From positions 1 through 64,000 of the forward strand of contig JACRAT010000032.1 in the NCBI GenBank assembly GCA_016234685.1: a stretch of 64,000 bases of DNA, read 5' to 3'. The notes beneath the pieces were generated by a model. It saw nothing but the letters and a program-made list of their open reading frames with translations. It was not told the DNA's origin and did no database searches. Numbering within the stretch: the first letter of the stretch is position 1; each line of letters starts with the position of its first letter. Position numbers and translations under genes: made by a program. Of this stretch, positions 1-10,542 are shown piece after piece. The stretch is from Nitrosomonadales bacterium. Its GTDB lineage: Bacteria > Pseudomonadota > Gammaproteobacteria > Burkholderiales > Gallionellaceae.

Positions 1-198
1 CACCTTGGCCTTGAATCCCGGTGCGTGATTCCTTCTCGTCCTTTTCATGTGCTTGCTCCTCTGGTTGCCGTGCTGTTCACGGCTTGGGTTAAGCAAGGCT
101 ATCACTTATCGGACTGTCCGAAATTACGGCGCCACCTCTGTCGGTGCATCTACCTGCTGTCGCATAAATGGATTCTTCATATTTACTTCCAGTGCGGT

Positions 199-227
199 AA
201 GGTGCGCTGAAGTACGAAGCGCACCTT
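199..227. terminator. Perfect 10-bp inverted repeat (AAGGTGCGCT / AGCGCACCTT), terminator-like hairpin downstream of rlpA
   Basis: Inverted repeat 199-208 / 218-227, 9-nt loop; just beyond the 3' end of the minus-strand rlpA gene. Confidence 0.4.
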
Positions 228-267
228 TGCTTGGTGCGCCTCCTTAGTCGCCCCCCCTACAGGCCGA

Positions 268-1416
268 TCAGTGGATGCTGACCAGCGGCTTGAAGCCTAG
301 CTGGGATTGCAGTTTTTCGGCTGCGGCCCGGGCGGCTTCGGGGCTGGAGTATGGGCCTAGATGCACCCGGATCAGCCCGTCCTGCCGCGAATACAGGCTG
401 CTGTTCTTGCCTAGCTCACCCATTTCGGAGTGCACTCTTGCGAGGAAACTTTCCGCACCTTGCTGCGAACGGAATGCGCCGAGTTGCAGGTAGACACCAC
501 CCTTGGCGGTTGCGACCGGTGCTGTCGCCACCGGAGCGACAGGCTTGGGCGCAGGTGCCGCCACGGGCGCGGGCGCTACGACCGGCTCGGCGCGCACTGG
601 GGCAGCGACAGCTTCACGGCGAGTCACCGGTTGCACCGGCTCGTTGCGCACGACCACGGCGTGTTGCACCGGGTTGCTGCGCGCCGGGATCGGTTCGCTG
701 GTCACGGCCTCGTTACGGATAGGCACGGTCGCGGAGACCGGGAAGGTGCGTCCGCTGGAGTGAACCAGCGTGCCATCGTCACTCGATGCGAAGCTCGTGT
801 CGCCGGGGACTGAGCCATCTGGGGCGATGCTGACGACTTCGACCTCAGCGCTGCCGTTGCCGATGATCCCCAGCTTGAAGGCCGCCGTGTAGGAAAGGTC
901 GACTATGCGATCGTGCAGGAACGGACCGCGATCATTGATGCGCACGATGATGGCCTGCTGCGTCCCCATATTGGTGATGCGGGCATAGCTGGGGATGGGC
1001 AGCGTGGGATGCGCCGCCGTCATCTTGTACATATCGTAAGCCTCGCCGCTGGAAGTCTTCTCGCCGTGGAACTTCGTGCCGTACCAAGAGGCGATGCCGC
1101 GCTCGCGGTATTTTCCGGTCTCGCTGAGCGGCGTGTAGTTCTTGCCCAAGGCGACGTAGGGTCGGTTGGCGTAAGGATGCAACGGTTCTGCGCGCGGCGC
1201 AGCATTGGGGATGCTGGCGAGGTTCGCCGGGATGTTGGCTCCCGGGCCGTCGCCGGGCAGATAACCGCCACGCCCGGCAGTGCTTGCCGGAGCGGGTTTC
1301 GCAGCAGGCGCATTGGCATCGCGCACTTCCGCCTGACGGGTGGGCGCACTCCCGCACGCAGTAAGCAACAGCGCGGCTGCGATGAGCGTCAGTCCATTCT
1401 GTCTGGTCATTCTCAA
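268..1416 (-). CDS. rlpA: Septal ring lytic transglycosylase RlpA family lipoprotein with C-terminal SPOR domain
   Basis: Lipobox LLTAC; RGIASWYGTKFHGEKTSSGEAYDMYKMTAAHPTLP and VRINDRGPF (DPBB/RlpA) motifs; C-terminal SPOR-like LQLGAFRSQQGAESF. Confidence 0.95.
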   Translation of the reverse strand: MRMTRQNGLTLIAAALLLTACGSAPTRQAEVRDANAPAAKPAPASTAGRGGYLPGDGPGANIPANLASIPNAAPRAEPLHPYANRPYVALGKNYTPLSETGKYRERGIASWYGTKFHGEKTSSGEAYDMYKMTAAHPTLPIPSYARITNMGTQQAIIVRINDRGPFLHDRIVDLSYTAAFKLGIIGNGSAEVEVVSIAPDGSVPGDTSFASSDDGTLVHSSGRTFPVSATVPIRNEAVTSEPIPARSNPVQHAVVVRNEPVQPVTRREAVAAPVRAEPVVAPAPVAAPAPKPVAPVATAPVATAKGGVYLQLGAFRSQQGAESFLARVHSEMGELGKNSSLYSRQDGLIRVHLGPYSSPEAARAAAEKLQSQLGFKPLVSIH

Positions 1417-1419
1417 CTC

Positions 1420-2517
1420 CTATGTCTTCATCAGTTTTTGGTGCGTGTGTATGCTCATCAGCATACCAAAACCCAGCAGCAAAGTGAGCATCGACGTTCC
1501 GCCATAGCTTACCAGCGGCAAGGGGACACCGACCACCGGCAATATCCCGCTGACCATGCCCATGTTCACAAAGGCGTAGGTGAAGAAGGTCAGCGTGATC
1601 GAGCCTGCCAGCAAGCGGGTGAAATAGGTCGGCGCGTTGGCGGTGATGACGAAACCGCGCGCGATGACGAAGAGGTACAGAGTCAGCAAGACGAGGTTGC
1701 CGATCAGTCCGAACTCTTCGGAATACACGGCGAAGATGAAGTCGGTGGTGCGCTCAGGCAAAAAGTCGAGGTGGGTCTGCGTGCCATTGAGGTAGCCCTT
1801 GCCCAACACGCCACCCGAGCCGACCGCGATCATGCCCTGAATGGTGTGGTAGCCTTTGCCCAGCGCGTCCTTGGTCGGGTCGAGCAACATCAGAATGCGG
1901 TGGCGCTGGTAGTCGTGCAACATGCTCCACAAAAAGGGCGCGCTGGCGGCAGCGGTGATCGCCATGCCCAGCATCACGCGCCAGGACAGCCCAGCGAGGA
2001 ACAGCACGTAGAAGCCGCTCGCGCCGATCAGGATGGCGGTGCCAAGGTCGGGCTGGCGCGCAATGAGCGCCACCGGCAACAGCAGCAGCAATGCAGCGAT
2101 GGCGAAGTTCTTCATCGACAGCGAGGCCTCGTACTTATCGAAATACCAAGCCATCATCAGCGGTACGGCGATCTTCATCAACTCGGAGGGCTGGATGGTG
2201 GCGACACCGATGTTCAGCCAGCGCCGCGCGCCGTGGCTGATGTCGCCGAACAGCGCCACGCCGATCAGCAACAACATCCCCAACACATAGATCGGCACGG
2301 CGGCGCGCATCAGGTAGTGCAGCTGCATGTTCGCCACCAGCCACATCAGGGTGAAAGCCACCGCGATGTTGCCGAGCTGCGAGAACACCCTCGACCAACT
2401 CGCCTCACCCGCGCTGTAGAGCGTGACCAAGCTGGCCAACATCAGCAGCCCGATACCCGCCAGCAACACCAGATCGAGGTGGGCGCTGAAGCGCTGCCAA
2501 AGCTCACGTCTAGTCAT
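1420..2517 (-). CDS. rodA: Rod shape-determining protein RodA (SEDS glycosyltransferase)
   Basis: Polytopic SEDS protein; GARRWLNIG..QPSELMKIAVPL, LPERTTDFIFAVYSEEFG, PLPLVSYGGTSML motifs; next to mrdA. Confidence 0.96.
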   Translation of the reverse strand: MTRRELWQRFSAHLDLVLLAGIGLLMLASLVTLYSAGEASWSRVFSQLGNIAVAFTLMWLVANMQLHYLMRAAVPIYVLGMLLLIGVALFGDISHGARRWLNIGVATIQPSELMKIAVPLMMAWYFDKYEASLSMKNFAIAALLLLLPVALIARQPDLGTAILIGASGFYVLFLAGLSWRVMLGMAITAAASAPFLWSMLHDYQRHRILMLLDPTKDALGKGYHTIQGMIAVGSGGVLGKGYLNGTQTHLDFLPERTTDFIFAVYSEEFGLIGNLVLLTLYLFVIARGFVITANAPTYFTRLLAGSITLTFFTYAFVNMGMVSGILPVVGVPLPLVSYGGTSMLTLLLGFGMLMSIHTHQKLMKT

Positions 2518-4453
2518 TTTCCGTTTCCTCCTCGGCAGGGGCGGTCACAGCTGCTGGCGCTACCGGAGCGACGCCTGACGCAGGCAAGGCAGGCGGTGTA
2601 GGCACTTTGCCCAGCAGGTAGTAATCCATCACCTTGCGGGCGATAGGTGCGGCAATGGTGCCGCCGTGTCCGCCATTCTCGGCCAGCACCGCCAGCGCGA
2701 TGCTGGGGTTGTCAGCAGGCGCGAAGGCGATGAACCAAGCGTGGTCGCGGTGACGCTCTTGCACTTGGCTTTCGATGTACTTCGCGCCCTGTTTGATGCC
2801 GACCACCTGCGCCGTGCCGGTCTTGCCAGCGATGGCGTAAGGCGCACCCGCACCGGCAGCGGAAGCGGTACCGCCGGGCAACGTCACTGCCGTCATCGCA
2901 CTCCTGACCAAGGCAAAATGGTCGGGATTGAGTTTGACGGTGAAGGCCGGCTCGGTGACCAATGGCTTACGTTCGCCGCTCTTCACGTTCTCGACCTCCC
3001 TCACCAGATGCGGGCGATAGGCCACGCCGCCATTGGCCAGCACGGCAGTGGCAAAAGCCAGTTGCATGGGCGTGACCAAGGTGTAGCCCTGACCGATGCC
3101 CGCCGAAACGGTATCGCCGGTGTACCACTTTTGTTTGAAGCGGCGCTGTTTCCATTCCTGCGAAGGCAACAGGCCGGGCTGCTCGCCGTCTAGGTCCAGA
3201 CCGGTCTTCTCGCCGAAGCCGAATTGCGACAGGAAGGCGTGCATGTTGTCGATGCCAAGATCGACCGACAAGCCGTAGTAGTAGGTGTCACAGGAGATGA
3301 CGATGGAGCGGAACAGATCGACGCTGCCGTGGCCGCCGGTCTTCCAGTCACGGTACTGGTGGCCGCTGCCGGGCAGATTGAAGTAGCCGGGATCGCTGAT
3401 GGTGTAGCCCGCCGTGCGCTTGTTGTAGTGCAGACCGGCCAGCGCCATGAACGGCTTGATGGTCGAGCCGGGCGGATACTGGCCGCGCAGGGCGCGGTTG
3501 TTGAGCGGCGTGTCGGGCGAGTTGTTCAATTCGTCCCAGCTCTGTTGGTCGATGCCGTCGATGAACAGATTGGGGTCGTAGCCGGGTTTGCTGACAAAGG
3601 CCAGCACTTCGCCGTTGCGCGGGTCGATGGCCACCAGTGCGCCGCGATAGTTGCCGAAAGATTGCTCGGCGATCTGCTGCAACTTGGCATCCAGAGTGAG
3701 GATGAGATTGTTGCCGGACTGAGGCGAAGAGCTGGACAACACCCGCACGCCGCGCCCGCCTGCATCCACCTCGATCTGCTCGACGCCGGTCAGGCCGTGC
3801 AGCTCCTGCTCATAACTCTGCTCGATGCCCGCCTTGCCGATGTAGTCCGAGCCACGATAGTTGGCCAGCAGCTCTTCTTCATCCAGCCGTTCGCTGTCTT
3901 TCTTGGTGATGCGCCCGATATAGCCGATCAGGTGCGACGTGCCTTCGTGGTAAGGGTATTCACGGAACAGCCGGGCTTTGACTTCGACACCGGGGAAGCG
4001 ATAACGCTGGGCGGCGAACTTCGCCACTTCTTCGTCAGAGAGCCGATTGCGGATGGGCAGGCTCTCGAAATCGCGATTCTCGGCCAGCAGCTTTCTGAAA
4101 CGCTTGCGATCTTTGGGCTGGATGTCGATCAGGCTGGACAGCTCTTCGATGGTCGCATCCAGATTGAAGACCTTGCTCGGCGTGATCTCCAATGTGTAAG
4201 CAGAATAGTTGTGGGCCATCACTACGCCGTTGCGATCTAGGATCAGCCCTCGGTTGGGCACGATGGGGATGACGGAGATGCGATTGTTCTCGGCCAGCGT
4301 CTTGAAATAGTCGTGGCGCACGACTTGCAGATACAGGAACCGCGCCAGCAGCGCCGTCATCAGTAACAGCACGAAGCCGATGCACAGTGCCAGCCGCAGC
4401 CGGAAGTTGTGGATCTCGCGCTGGTGGTTCTTGATCTCGATGCGCTGGCTCAT
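2510..4453 (-). CDS. mrdA: Penicillin-binding protein 2 (peptidoglycan DD-transpeptidase MrdA)
   Basis: PGSTIKP (SxxK), SCDTYYY, AGKTGTAQV motifs; overlaps rodA start. Confidence 0.96.
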   Translation of the reverse strand: MSQRIEIKNHQREIHNFRLRLALCIGFVLLLMTALLARFLYLQVVRHDYFKTLAENNRISVIPIVPNRGLILDRNGVVMAHNYSAYTLEITPSKVFNLDATIEELSSLIDIQPKDRKRFRKLLAENRDFESLPIRNRLSDEEVAKFAAQRYRFPGVEVKARLFREYPYHEGTSHLIGYIGRITKKDSERLDEEELLANYRGSDYIGKAGIEQSYEQELHGLTGVEQIEVDAGGRGVRVLSSSSPQSGNNLILTLDAKLQQIAEQSFGNYRGALVAIDPRNGEVLAFVSKPGYDPNLFIDGIDQQSWDELNNSPDTPLNNRALRGQYPPGSTIKPFMALAGLHYNKRTAGYTISDPGYFNLPGSGHQYRDWKTGGHGSVDLFRSIVISCDTYYYGLSVDLGIDNMHAFLSQFGFGEKTGLDLDGEQPGLLPSQEWKQRRFKQKWYTGDTVSAGIGQGYTLVTPMQLAFATAVLANGGVAYRPHLVREVENVKSGERKPLVTEPAFTVKLNPDHFALVRSAMTAVTLPGGTASAAGAGAPYAIAGKTGTAQVVGIKQGAKYIESQVQERHRDHAWFIAFAPADNPSIALAVLAENGGHGGTIAAPIARKVMDYYLLGKVPTPPALPASGVAPVAPAAVTAPAEEETEND

Positions 4454-4456
4454 GGG

Positions 4457-4960
4457 CTAGAGCGGGTCTTGATTGGCCGGCGGGCGACCTATGTTTTGCA
4501 GCAACACCGTCAGCGGCATCCACAGCAAGGCGGTCAAAGCACAGCCGATGAAATACAACCAAGAGAAACTCTCGTTCACCAGCCAATGCACCAGCGCGAA
4601 CAGCAGATAGCTGCTCAGCAGCAGCGGGAATATCTGCATGGTCTGCTGGAACAGGTTGAGCATCTGTACACGACGATGCAGCACGTTGCCGCCGAACGCC
4701 ATCATGGCGTAAGCCCAAGCGTGCTGGCCGAGCAAGCTGGCATCAGCCACGTCGGCCAGCAGGCCGACGCCCCAGGCGATGCCGACGCTGACGCGGTGCG
4801 GGCTGTAGATGCTCCAGTAGAGCAGCACCAGCGCCACGAAATCAGGACGCAACGCCAGTCCGACGCCGTGCCAAGGCAGCCAGCTCAGCAGCATGGCGAA
4901 CGACAGACTGACGGTGACCTGCACCCAACTGGTGCGCTGATAAGGCAGCGACGAACTCAT
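4457..4960 (-). CDS. mreD: Rod shape-determining protein MreD
   Basis: Small polytopic protein between mreC and mrdA; RPDFVALVLLYW motif. Confidence 0.93.
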   Translation of the reverse strand: MSSSLPYQRTSWVQVTVSLSFAMLLSWLPWHGVGLALRPDFVALVLLYWSIYSPHRVSVGIAWGVGLLADVADASLLGQHAWAYAMMAFGGNVLHRRVQMLNLFQQTMQIFPLLLSSYLLFALVHWLVNESFSWLYFIGCALTALLWMPLTVLLQNIGRPPANQDPL

Positions 4961-5874
4961 GGCTTCATACTCGCTTTATTGCGCTTGCCAAGATGTCCGT
5001 CACCACCCGCCACCTCAGCCTCAGGACGTTCGGGCAAGACGGGTGCGCCGGACAGGATCATCAAAAAGCGCTGTTTATCGACGCCCGCCAAAGGCTCACA
5101 CTCGATGCGGGCAAAGGGATAAGCCGGGTCGCGCACGATTTTGCTGACGCGGGCGACCGGCAACCCGGGTGGATAGATGCCGTCGATGCCGGAAGTGACC
5201 AGTACGTCGTTCTCCTGTATGTCCGCGCTGACCGGCATGTAGCGCAAAGCCAGATGACTGATGTCGCCCGAACCGAACACGATGGTGCGCAAACCGTTGC
5301 GCAGCACCTGCGCTGGAACCGATTGATCCTTGTCGGTAATCAGCGTGATCTCGGACAACCAAGGGTAGACACGGGTGACCTGCCCGACCACGCCTGCGGC
5401 ATCGACCACCACTTGCCCGGCCTGCACGTTCGCCTGAGTGCCCTTGTTGACCAACACTTTGCGCTTGAACACATCGCGCTCGGCATACACGATCTCGGCG
5501 AACAAGGCGGGATAGCTGGAATGCGCCTGCACGTCCATGAGCTTGCGCAGTTGCTGATTCTCCGCGACCAACGCCCGTACCTGCTGCAACTGTGAACCAT
5601 CGAGCGCATGTTGCTGTTGCAGGCGGGCGCTTTCGCGGGTCAGGCTGGATTGGGTGTAGAGGAAATCGCTAGCCTCCTGCCATACCGAGGAAGGCATGGT
5701 GACGAGGCGCTGCACCGGCTGAACGAAGGCCGACAGCACGTAGCGCAACGCTCCGAGATATTGATAGCGGGCGTCCATGAACAACAGAGCCAACGACAAC
5801 AGCGAGAAGAATGCGATCTGGACGGATGGGGAATATCCGCGTTTGAAGAATCGGACGGGCTGCGAATTATCCAT
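4957..5874 (-). CDS. mreC: Rod shape-determining protein MreC
   Basis: N-terminal TM helix, coiled coil, GVVGQVTRVYPWLSEITLITDKDQSVPAQVLRNGLRTIVFG; mre cluster context. Confidence 0.95.
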   Translation of the reverse strand: MDNSQPVRFFKRGYSPSVQIAFFSLLSLALLFMDARYQYLGALRYVLSAFVQPVQRLVTMPSSVWQEASDFLYTQSSLTRESARLQQQHALDGSQLQQVRALVAENQQLRKLMDVQAHSSYPALFAEIVYAERDVFKRKVLVNKGTQANVQAGQVVVDAAGVVGQVTRVYPWLSEITLITDKDQSVPAQVLRNGLRTIVFGSGDISHLALRYMPVSADIQENDVLVTSGIDGIYPPGLPVARVSKIVRDPAYPFARIECEPLAGVDKQRFLMILSGAPVLPERPEAEVAGGDGHLGKRNKASMKP

Positions 5875-5940
5875 GCGGAATCAGAAGACTGCCGGATGGC
5901 GCAGCGGGAATCATCACTTCCGCTGCGCCATGTCGCACTA

Positions 5941-7044
<1,104 letters not shown>

Positions 7045-7078
7045 CTATTTCTATAAAGCAGAATCAAGCCTAATCACC

Positions 7079-7366
7079 ATGTCACTGACCGAGCAAGACG
7101 TAAGCAAAGTGGCCCGGCTGGCGCGCATCGCCATGTCTGAGGCCGAGATCGACGCCGCACAATCCCAACTCAATGGCATCTTCGATCTTATCGCCGAGAT
7201 GCAGGCGGTAGACACCAGCGGGATCGAACCGATGTCGCACGCCCAAGACGTGACTCAGCGCCTGCGCGCCGATGTCGTGACCGAGGCCGACCAGCGCGAG
7301 CTATTCCAGTCCATCGCGCCGCAAGTCGAAGCAGGGTTGTATCTTGTGCCCCAAGTAATTGAATAA
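7079..7366 (+). CDS. gatC: Asp-tRNA(Asn)/Glu-tRNA(Gln) amidotransferase subunit C
   Basis: MSLTEQDVSKVARLARIAMSEAEID and C-terminal LYLVPQVIE; upstream of gatA and gatB. Confidence 0.96.
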   Translation: MSLTEQDVSKVARLARIAMSEAEIDAAQSQLNGIFDLIAEMQAVDTSGIEPMSHAQDVTQRLRADVVTEADQRELFQSIAPQVEAGLYLVPQVIE

Positions 7367-7367
7367 G

Positions 7368-7452
7368 TAAAGGGAGAAGGGGGAAGGGAGAAGGGTAAAA
7401 AAACGGCGCGGAGGTCTTTCCCTTCCCCCTTTTCCCTTTCCCCTTCCCCTCC
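7368..7452. repeat. Purine-rich/pyrimidine-rich imperfect inverted repeat between gatC and gatA (G/C-rich palindromic element family)
   Basis: gggagaagggggaagggagaaggg ... tttcccttcccccttttccctttccccttcccc, arms complementary. Confidence 0.7.
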
Positions 7453-7457
7453 AGAAA

Positions 7458-8912
7458 ATGATAAACGCCACACTCAAACAACTCGGCGACGCGCTGCGCG
7501 CCAAACAGATCTCCAGTGTCGAGCTGACCCAGCTCTACCTCGACCGCATCGCCCGCCTCAATCCCGAGCTGAACGCCTACGTCACGCTGAACCCTGAGAC
7601 CTCGCTGGCGCAAGCGCGCGCCGCCGACGCTCGGTTCGCCGCTGGCACGGCGGAAGCGCTGACCGGCATCCCCATCGCGCAAAAAGACATCTTCTGCGCG
7701 AAAGGCTGGCTCACCACCTGCGGCTCCAGAATGCTGCACAACTTCGTGTCGCCTTACGATGCGCACGTCATCAGCCAATTCAATAACGCAGGCGCGATCA
7801 ACCTCGGCAAGACCAACATGGACGAGTTTGCCATGGGCTCGTCGAACGAAACTTCGTATTTCGGTCCAGTGAAGAACCCGTGGGACGTGTCGCGCGTGCC
7901 CGGCGGCTCGTCCGGCGGTACAGCAGCGGCAGTCGCGGCGCGGCTGTGTGCGGCAGCGACTGGCACCGACACTGGTGGCTCGATCCGCCAACCGGCGGCG
8001 CTGTGCGGCATCTCTGGCCTCAAGCCGACCTACGGCACGGTGTCGCGCTACGGCATGATCGCCTTCGCTTCCAGCCTCGACCAGGCCGGCCCGATGGGAC
8101 GCAGCGCGGAAGACCTGGCGCTGCTGCTCAACACCATGGTCGGCTTCGACGAGCGCGATTCCACCAGCTTGCAGCGCGACAAGGAAGACTACGCGCGTGA
8201 TTTGGCGAAGCCGCTGAACGGCCTGCGCATCGGCCTGCCGAAAGAGTTCTTCGCCGAAGGCTTGGGCAGCGACGTGGCGCAAGCCGTAGAAGCCGCCATC
8301 GCCGAATACAAGAAACTCGGCGCGACCGTGGTCGATATTTCGTTGCCCAACACCCGTTTGTCCATCCCGGTCTACTACGTGCTGGCGCCGGCGGAAGCAT
8401 CCAGCAACCTGTCGCGCTTCGACGGCGTGCGCTACGGCTATCGCGCCCCGGAGTACACCGACCTCGCTGACATGTACGAAAAGAGCCGCGCGCAAGGTTT
8501 CGGCGCGGAAGTGAAGCGCCGCATCATGATCGGCACTTACGTGCTGAGTCACGGCTACTACGACGCTTACTACCTGCAAGCGCAGAAGATCCGCCGCCTG
8601 ATCGCACAGGATTTCGTCGAGGCATTCAAGCAGTGCGACGTCATCATGGGCCCGACCAGCCCCTCCACCGCATTCAAGCTGGGCGAAAAGGGCGACGATC
8701 CGGTGCAGATGTACCTCTCCGACATCTACACCATCGCGGTGAATCTGGCTGGCCTGCCGGGCATGTCCATCCCGGCAGGTTTCGGTGCGAACAATATGCC
8801 CGTAGGCTTGCAGATCATCGGCAACTATTTCGACGAAGCGCGCATGTTGAACGTCGCGCACCAATATCAACTGGCGACCGACTGGCACAGCCGCGCGCCA
8901 CAGGCGCTGTAA
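7458..8912 (+). CDS. gatA: Asp-tRNA(Asn)/Glu-tRNA(Gln) amidotransferase subunit A
   Basis: Amidase signature [38 protein letters not shown]. Confidence 0.98.
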   Translation: MINATLKQLGDALRAKQISSVELTQLYLDRIARLNPELNAYVTLNPETSLAQARAADARFAAGTAEALTGIPIAQKDIFCAKGWLTTCGSRMLHNFVSPYDAHVISQFNNAGAINLGKTNMDEFAMGSSNETSYFGPVKNPWDVSRVPGGSSGGTAAAVAARLCAAATGTDTGGSIRQPAALCGISGLKPTYGTVSRYGMIAFASSLDQAGPMGRSAEDLALLLNTMVGFDERDSTSLQRDKEDYARDLAKPLNGLRIGLPKEFFAEGLGSDVAQAVEAAIAEYKKLGATVVDISLPNTRLSIPVYYVLAPAEASSNLSRFDGVRYGYRAPEYTDLADMYEKSRAQGFGAEVKRRIMIGTYVLSHGYYDAYYLQAQKIRRLIAQDFVEAFKQCDVIMGPTSPSTAFKLGEKGDDPVQMYLSDIYTIAVNLAGLPGMSIPAGFGANNMPVGLQIIGNYFDEARMLNVAHQYQLATDWHSRAPQAL

Positions 8913-8921
8913 GGAAACGAC

Positions 8922-10466
8922 ATGACTTGGGAAATCGTCATCGGGCTGGAAGTTCACACCCAGCTCTCCACCGACACAAAGATCTTTTCCGGCGCTTCGA
9001 CCAAGTTCGGCGCGGAGCCGAACACGCAGGCCGATGCGGTGAGCTTGGCGCTACCGGGCGTGTTGCCGGTGTTGAACCGTGGCGCGGTCGAGCGAGCCAT
9101 CAAGTTCGGCTTGGCCACCGGCGCACACATCGCGCCGCGCTCGGTGTTCGCGCGCAAGAATTACTTCTATCCCGACCTGCCCAAGGGCTACCAGATCAGC
9201 CAGATGGATCTGCCGGTGGTGGGGCAGGGCGCAATCACCATCCAGGTCGAGCCGCTGTCGGGCAATGCCAAGCCCTACGAAAAGACCGTGCGCCTCACCC
9301 GCGCCCATCTGGAAGAGGATGCGGGCAAGTCGGTACATGGCAGTGCGCTCAGCGGAGTTGCAGGGTTAGGTATTGCTGGACTTGCGGTTGTAGGCAAACC
9401 ATTGGTTGATGAATACAGAGACTTAACTAGATTAACGGGCATTGACCTGAACCGCGCCGGTACGCCCTTGCTGGAGATCGTCTCCGAGCCAGACATGCGT
9501 TCCGCCGCCGAAGCCGTGGCCTATGCCAAGGCGTTGCACTCGCTGGTGCGCTGGATCGGCATCTGCGACGGTAACATGCAGGAAGGCTCATTCCGCTGCG
9601 ACGTGAACGTGTCGGTGCGCAAGCCGGGGCAGCCGCTGGGCACCCGCCGCGAGATCAAGAACCTGAATTCGTTCAAGTTCATGCAGCAGGCCATCGACTA
9701 CGAAGTGCAATGGCAGATCGACACGATAGAAAATGGCGGCAAGGTGCAACAAGCCACCATCCTGTTCAACCCGGATACCGGCGAGACGCGCGCCATGCGC
9801 AGCAAGGAAGATGCGCACGACTACCGCTATTTCCCCGACCCCGATCTGCTGCCGTTGGAGATTTCGCCGGAGTGGATAGCAGAGGTGCGCAACACCATGC
9901 CGGAACTGCCGCAAGCCAAACAGGCACGCTATGTCGGTGAGCTGGGGCTGTCGGCTTACGATGCCAGCATCCTGACTTCGTCGCGCGAGATGGCGGATTT
10001 CTTCGAAGCGGCGCTCAAAGCGTGTTTCCCTTCCCCCGATAGGAGAGGGGAGAAGCTTTGTGCCAACTGGATCATTGGTGAAATCAGCGCTCAGCTCAAC
10101 CGCGACGGTCTGGACATGGCGCAGTGCCCGATTTCCGCGCAGCAACTGGGCGGAATGCTGGCGCGCATCGCCGACGGCACCATTTCCAACTCAGGCGCGA
10201 AGGAAGTGTTCCGCACGATGTGGGCGGAAGGCGGCGATGCCGATGCCATCATCGAAGCCCGTGGGCTGAAGCAGGTCTCGGATTCCGGTGCGATCGAGGC
10301 GCTGGTGGACGAGATCATCGCGGGCAATGCGGAAAAGGTGGCGGAATATCGCTCTGGCAAGGACAAGCTGTTCGGCTTCTTCGTCGGCCTCGCCATGAAA
10401 GCCAGCAAGGGCAAGGCCAACCCGGCGCAACTCAACGATATTCTGAAGAAAAAGCTGGCAGCTTGA
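8922..10466 (+). CDS. gatB: Asp-tRNA(Asn)/Glu-tRNA(Gln) amidotransferase subunit B (contains a short palindromic insertion)
   Basis: [38 protein letters not shown]; gatCAB order. Confidence 0.98.
   Translation: MTWEIVIGLEVHTQLSTDTKIFSGASTKFGAEPNTQADAVSLALPGVLPVLNRGAVERAIKFGLATGAHIAPRSVFARKNYFYPDLPKGYQISQMDLPVVGQGAITIQVEPLSGNAKPYEKTVRLTRAHLEEDAGKSVHGSALSGVAGLGIAGLAVVGKPLVDEYRDLTRLTGIDLNRAGTPLLEIVSEPDMRSAAEAVAYAKALHSLVRWIGICDGNMQEGSFRCDVNVSVRKPGQPLGTRREIKNLNSFKFMQQAIDYEVQWQIDTIENGGKVQQATILFNPDTGETRAMRSKEDAHDYRYFPDPDLLPLEISPEWIAEVRNTMPELPQAKQARYVGELGLSAYDASILTSSREMADFFEAALKACFPSPDRRGEKLCANWIIGEISAQLNRDGLDMAQCPISAQQLGGMLARIADGTISNSGAKEVFRTMWAEGGDADAIIEARGLKQVSDSGAIEALVDEIIAGNAEKVAEYRSGKDKLFGFFVGLAMKASKGKANPAQLNDILKKKLAA
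10027..10055. repeat. Short G/C-rich palindromic element inside gatB
   Basis: cccttcccccgataggagaggggagaag; encodes FPSPDRRGE in a region normally without this peptide. Confidence 0.6.
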
Positions 10467-10542
10467 TCTGCAATCCGTCATCCTGTCGCAACGGATGACG
10501 TGACGCCCGCGCCGAATCAAACCGTCTTCAGGTCATAGTCAG

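Noticed and set aside
25-247. Two short plus-strand ORFs at the window start
   Set aside because: No recognisable domain; overlap a terminator-like inverted repeat and each other.
913-2601. 562-aa plus-strand ORF over rlpA/rodA
   Set aside because: Antisense shadow ORF (Q/H/R-rich); the minus-strand genes have clear motifs.
7188-8957. 589-aa minus-strand ORF over gatC/gatA
   Set aside because: Antisense shadow of GatA; composition rich in R/H/A/V with no recognisable domain.
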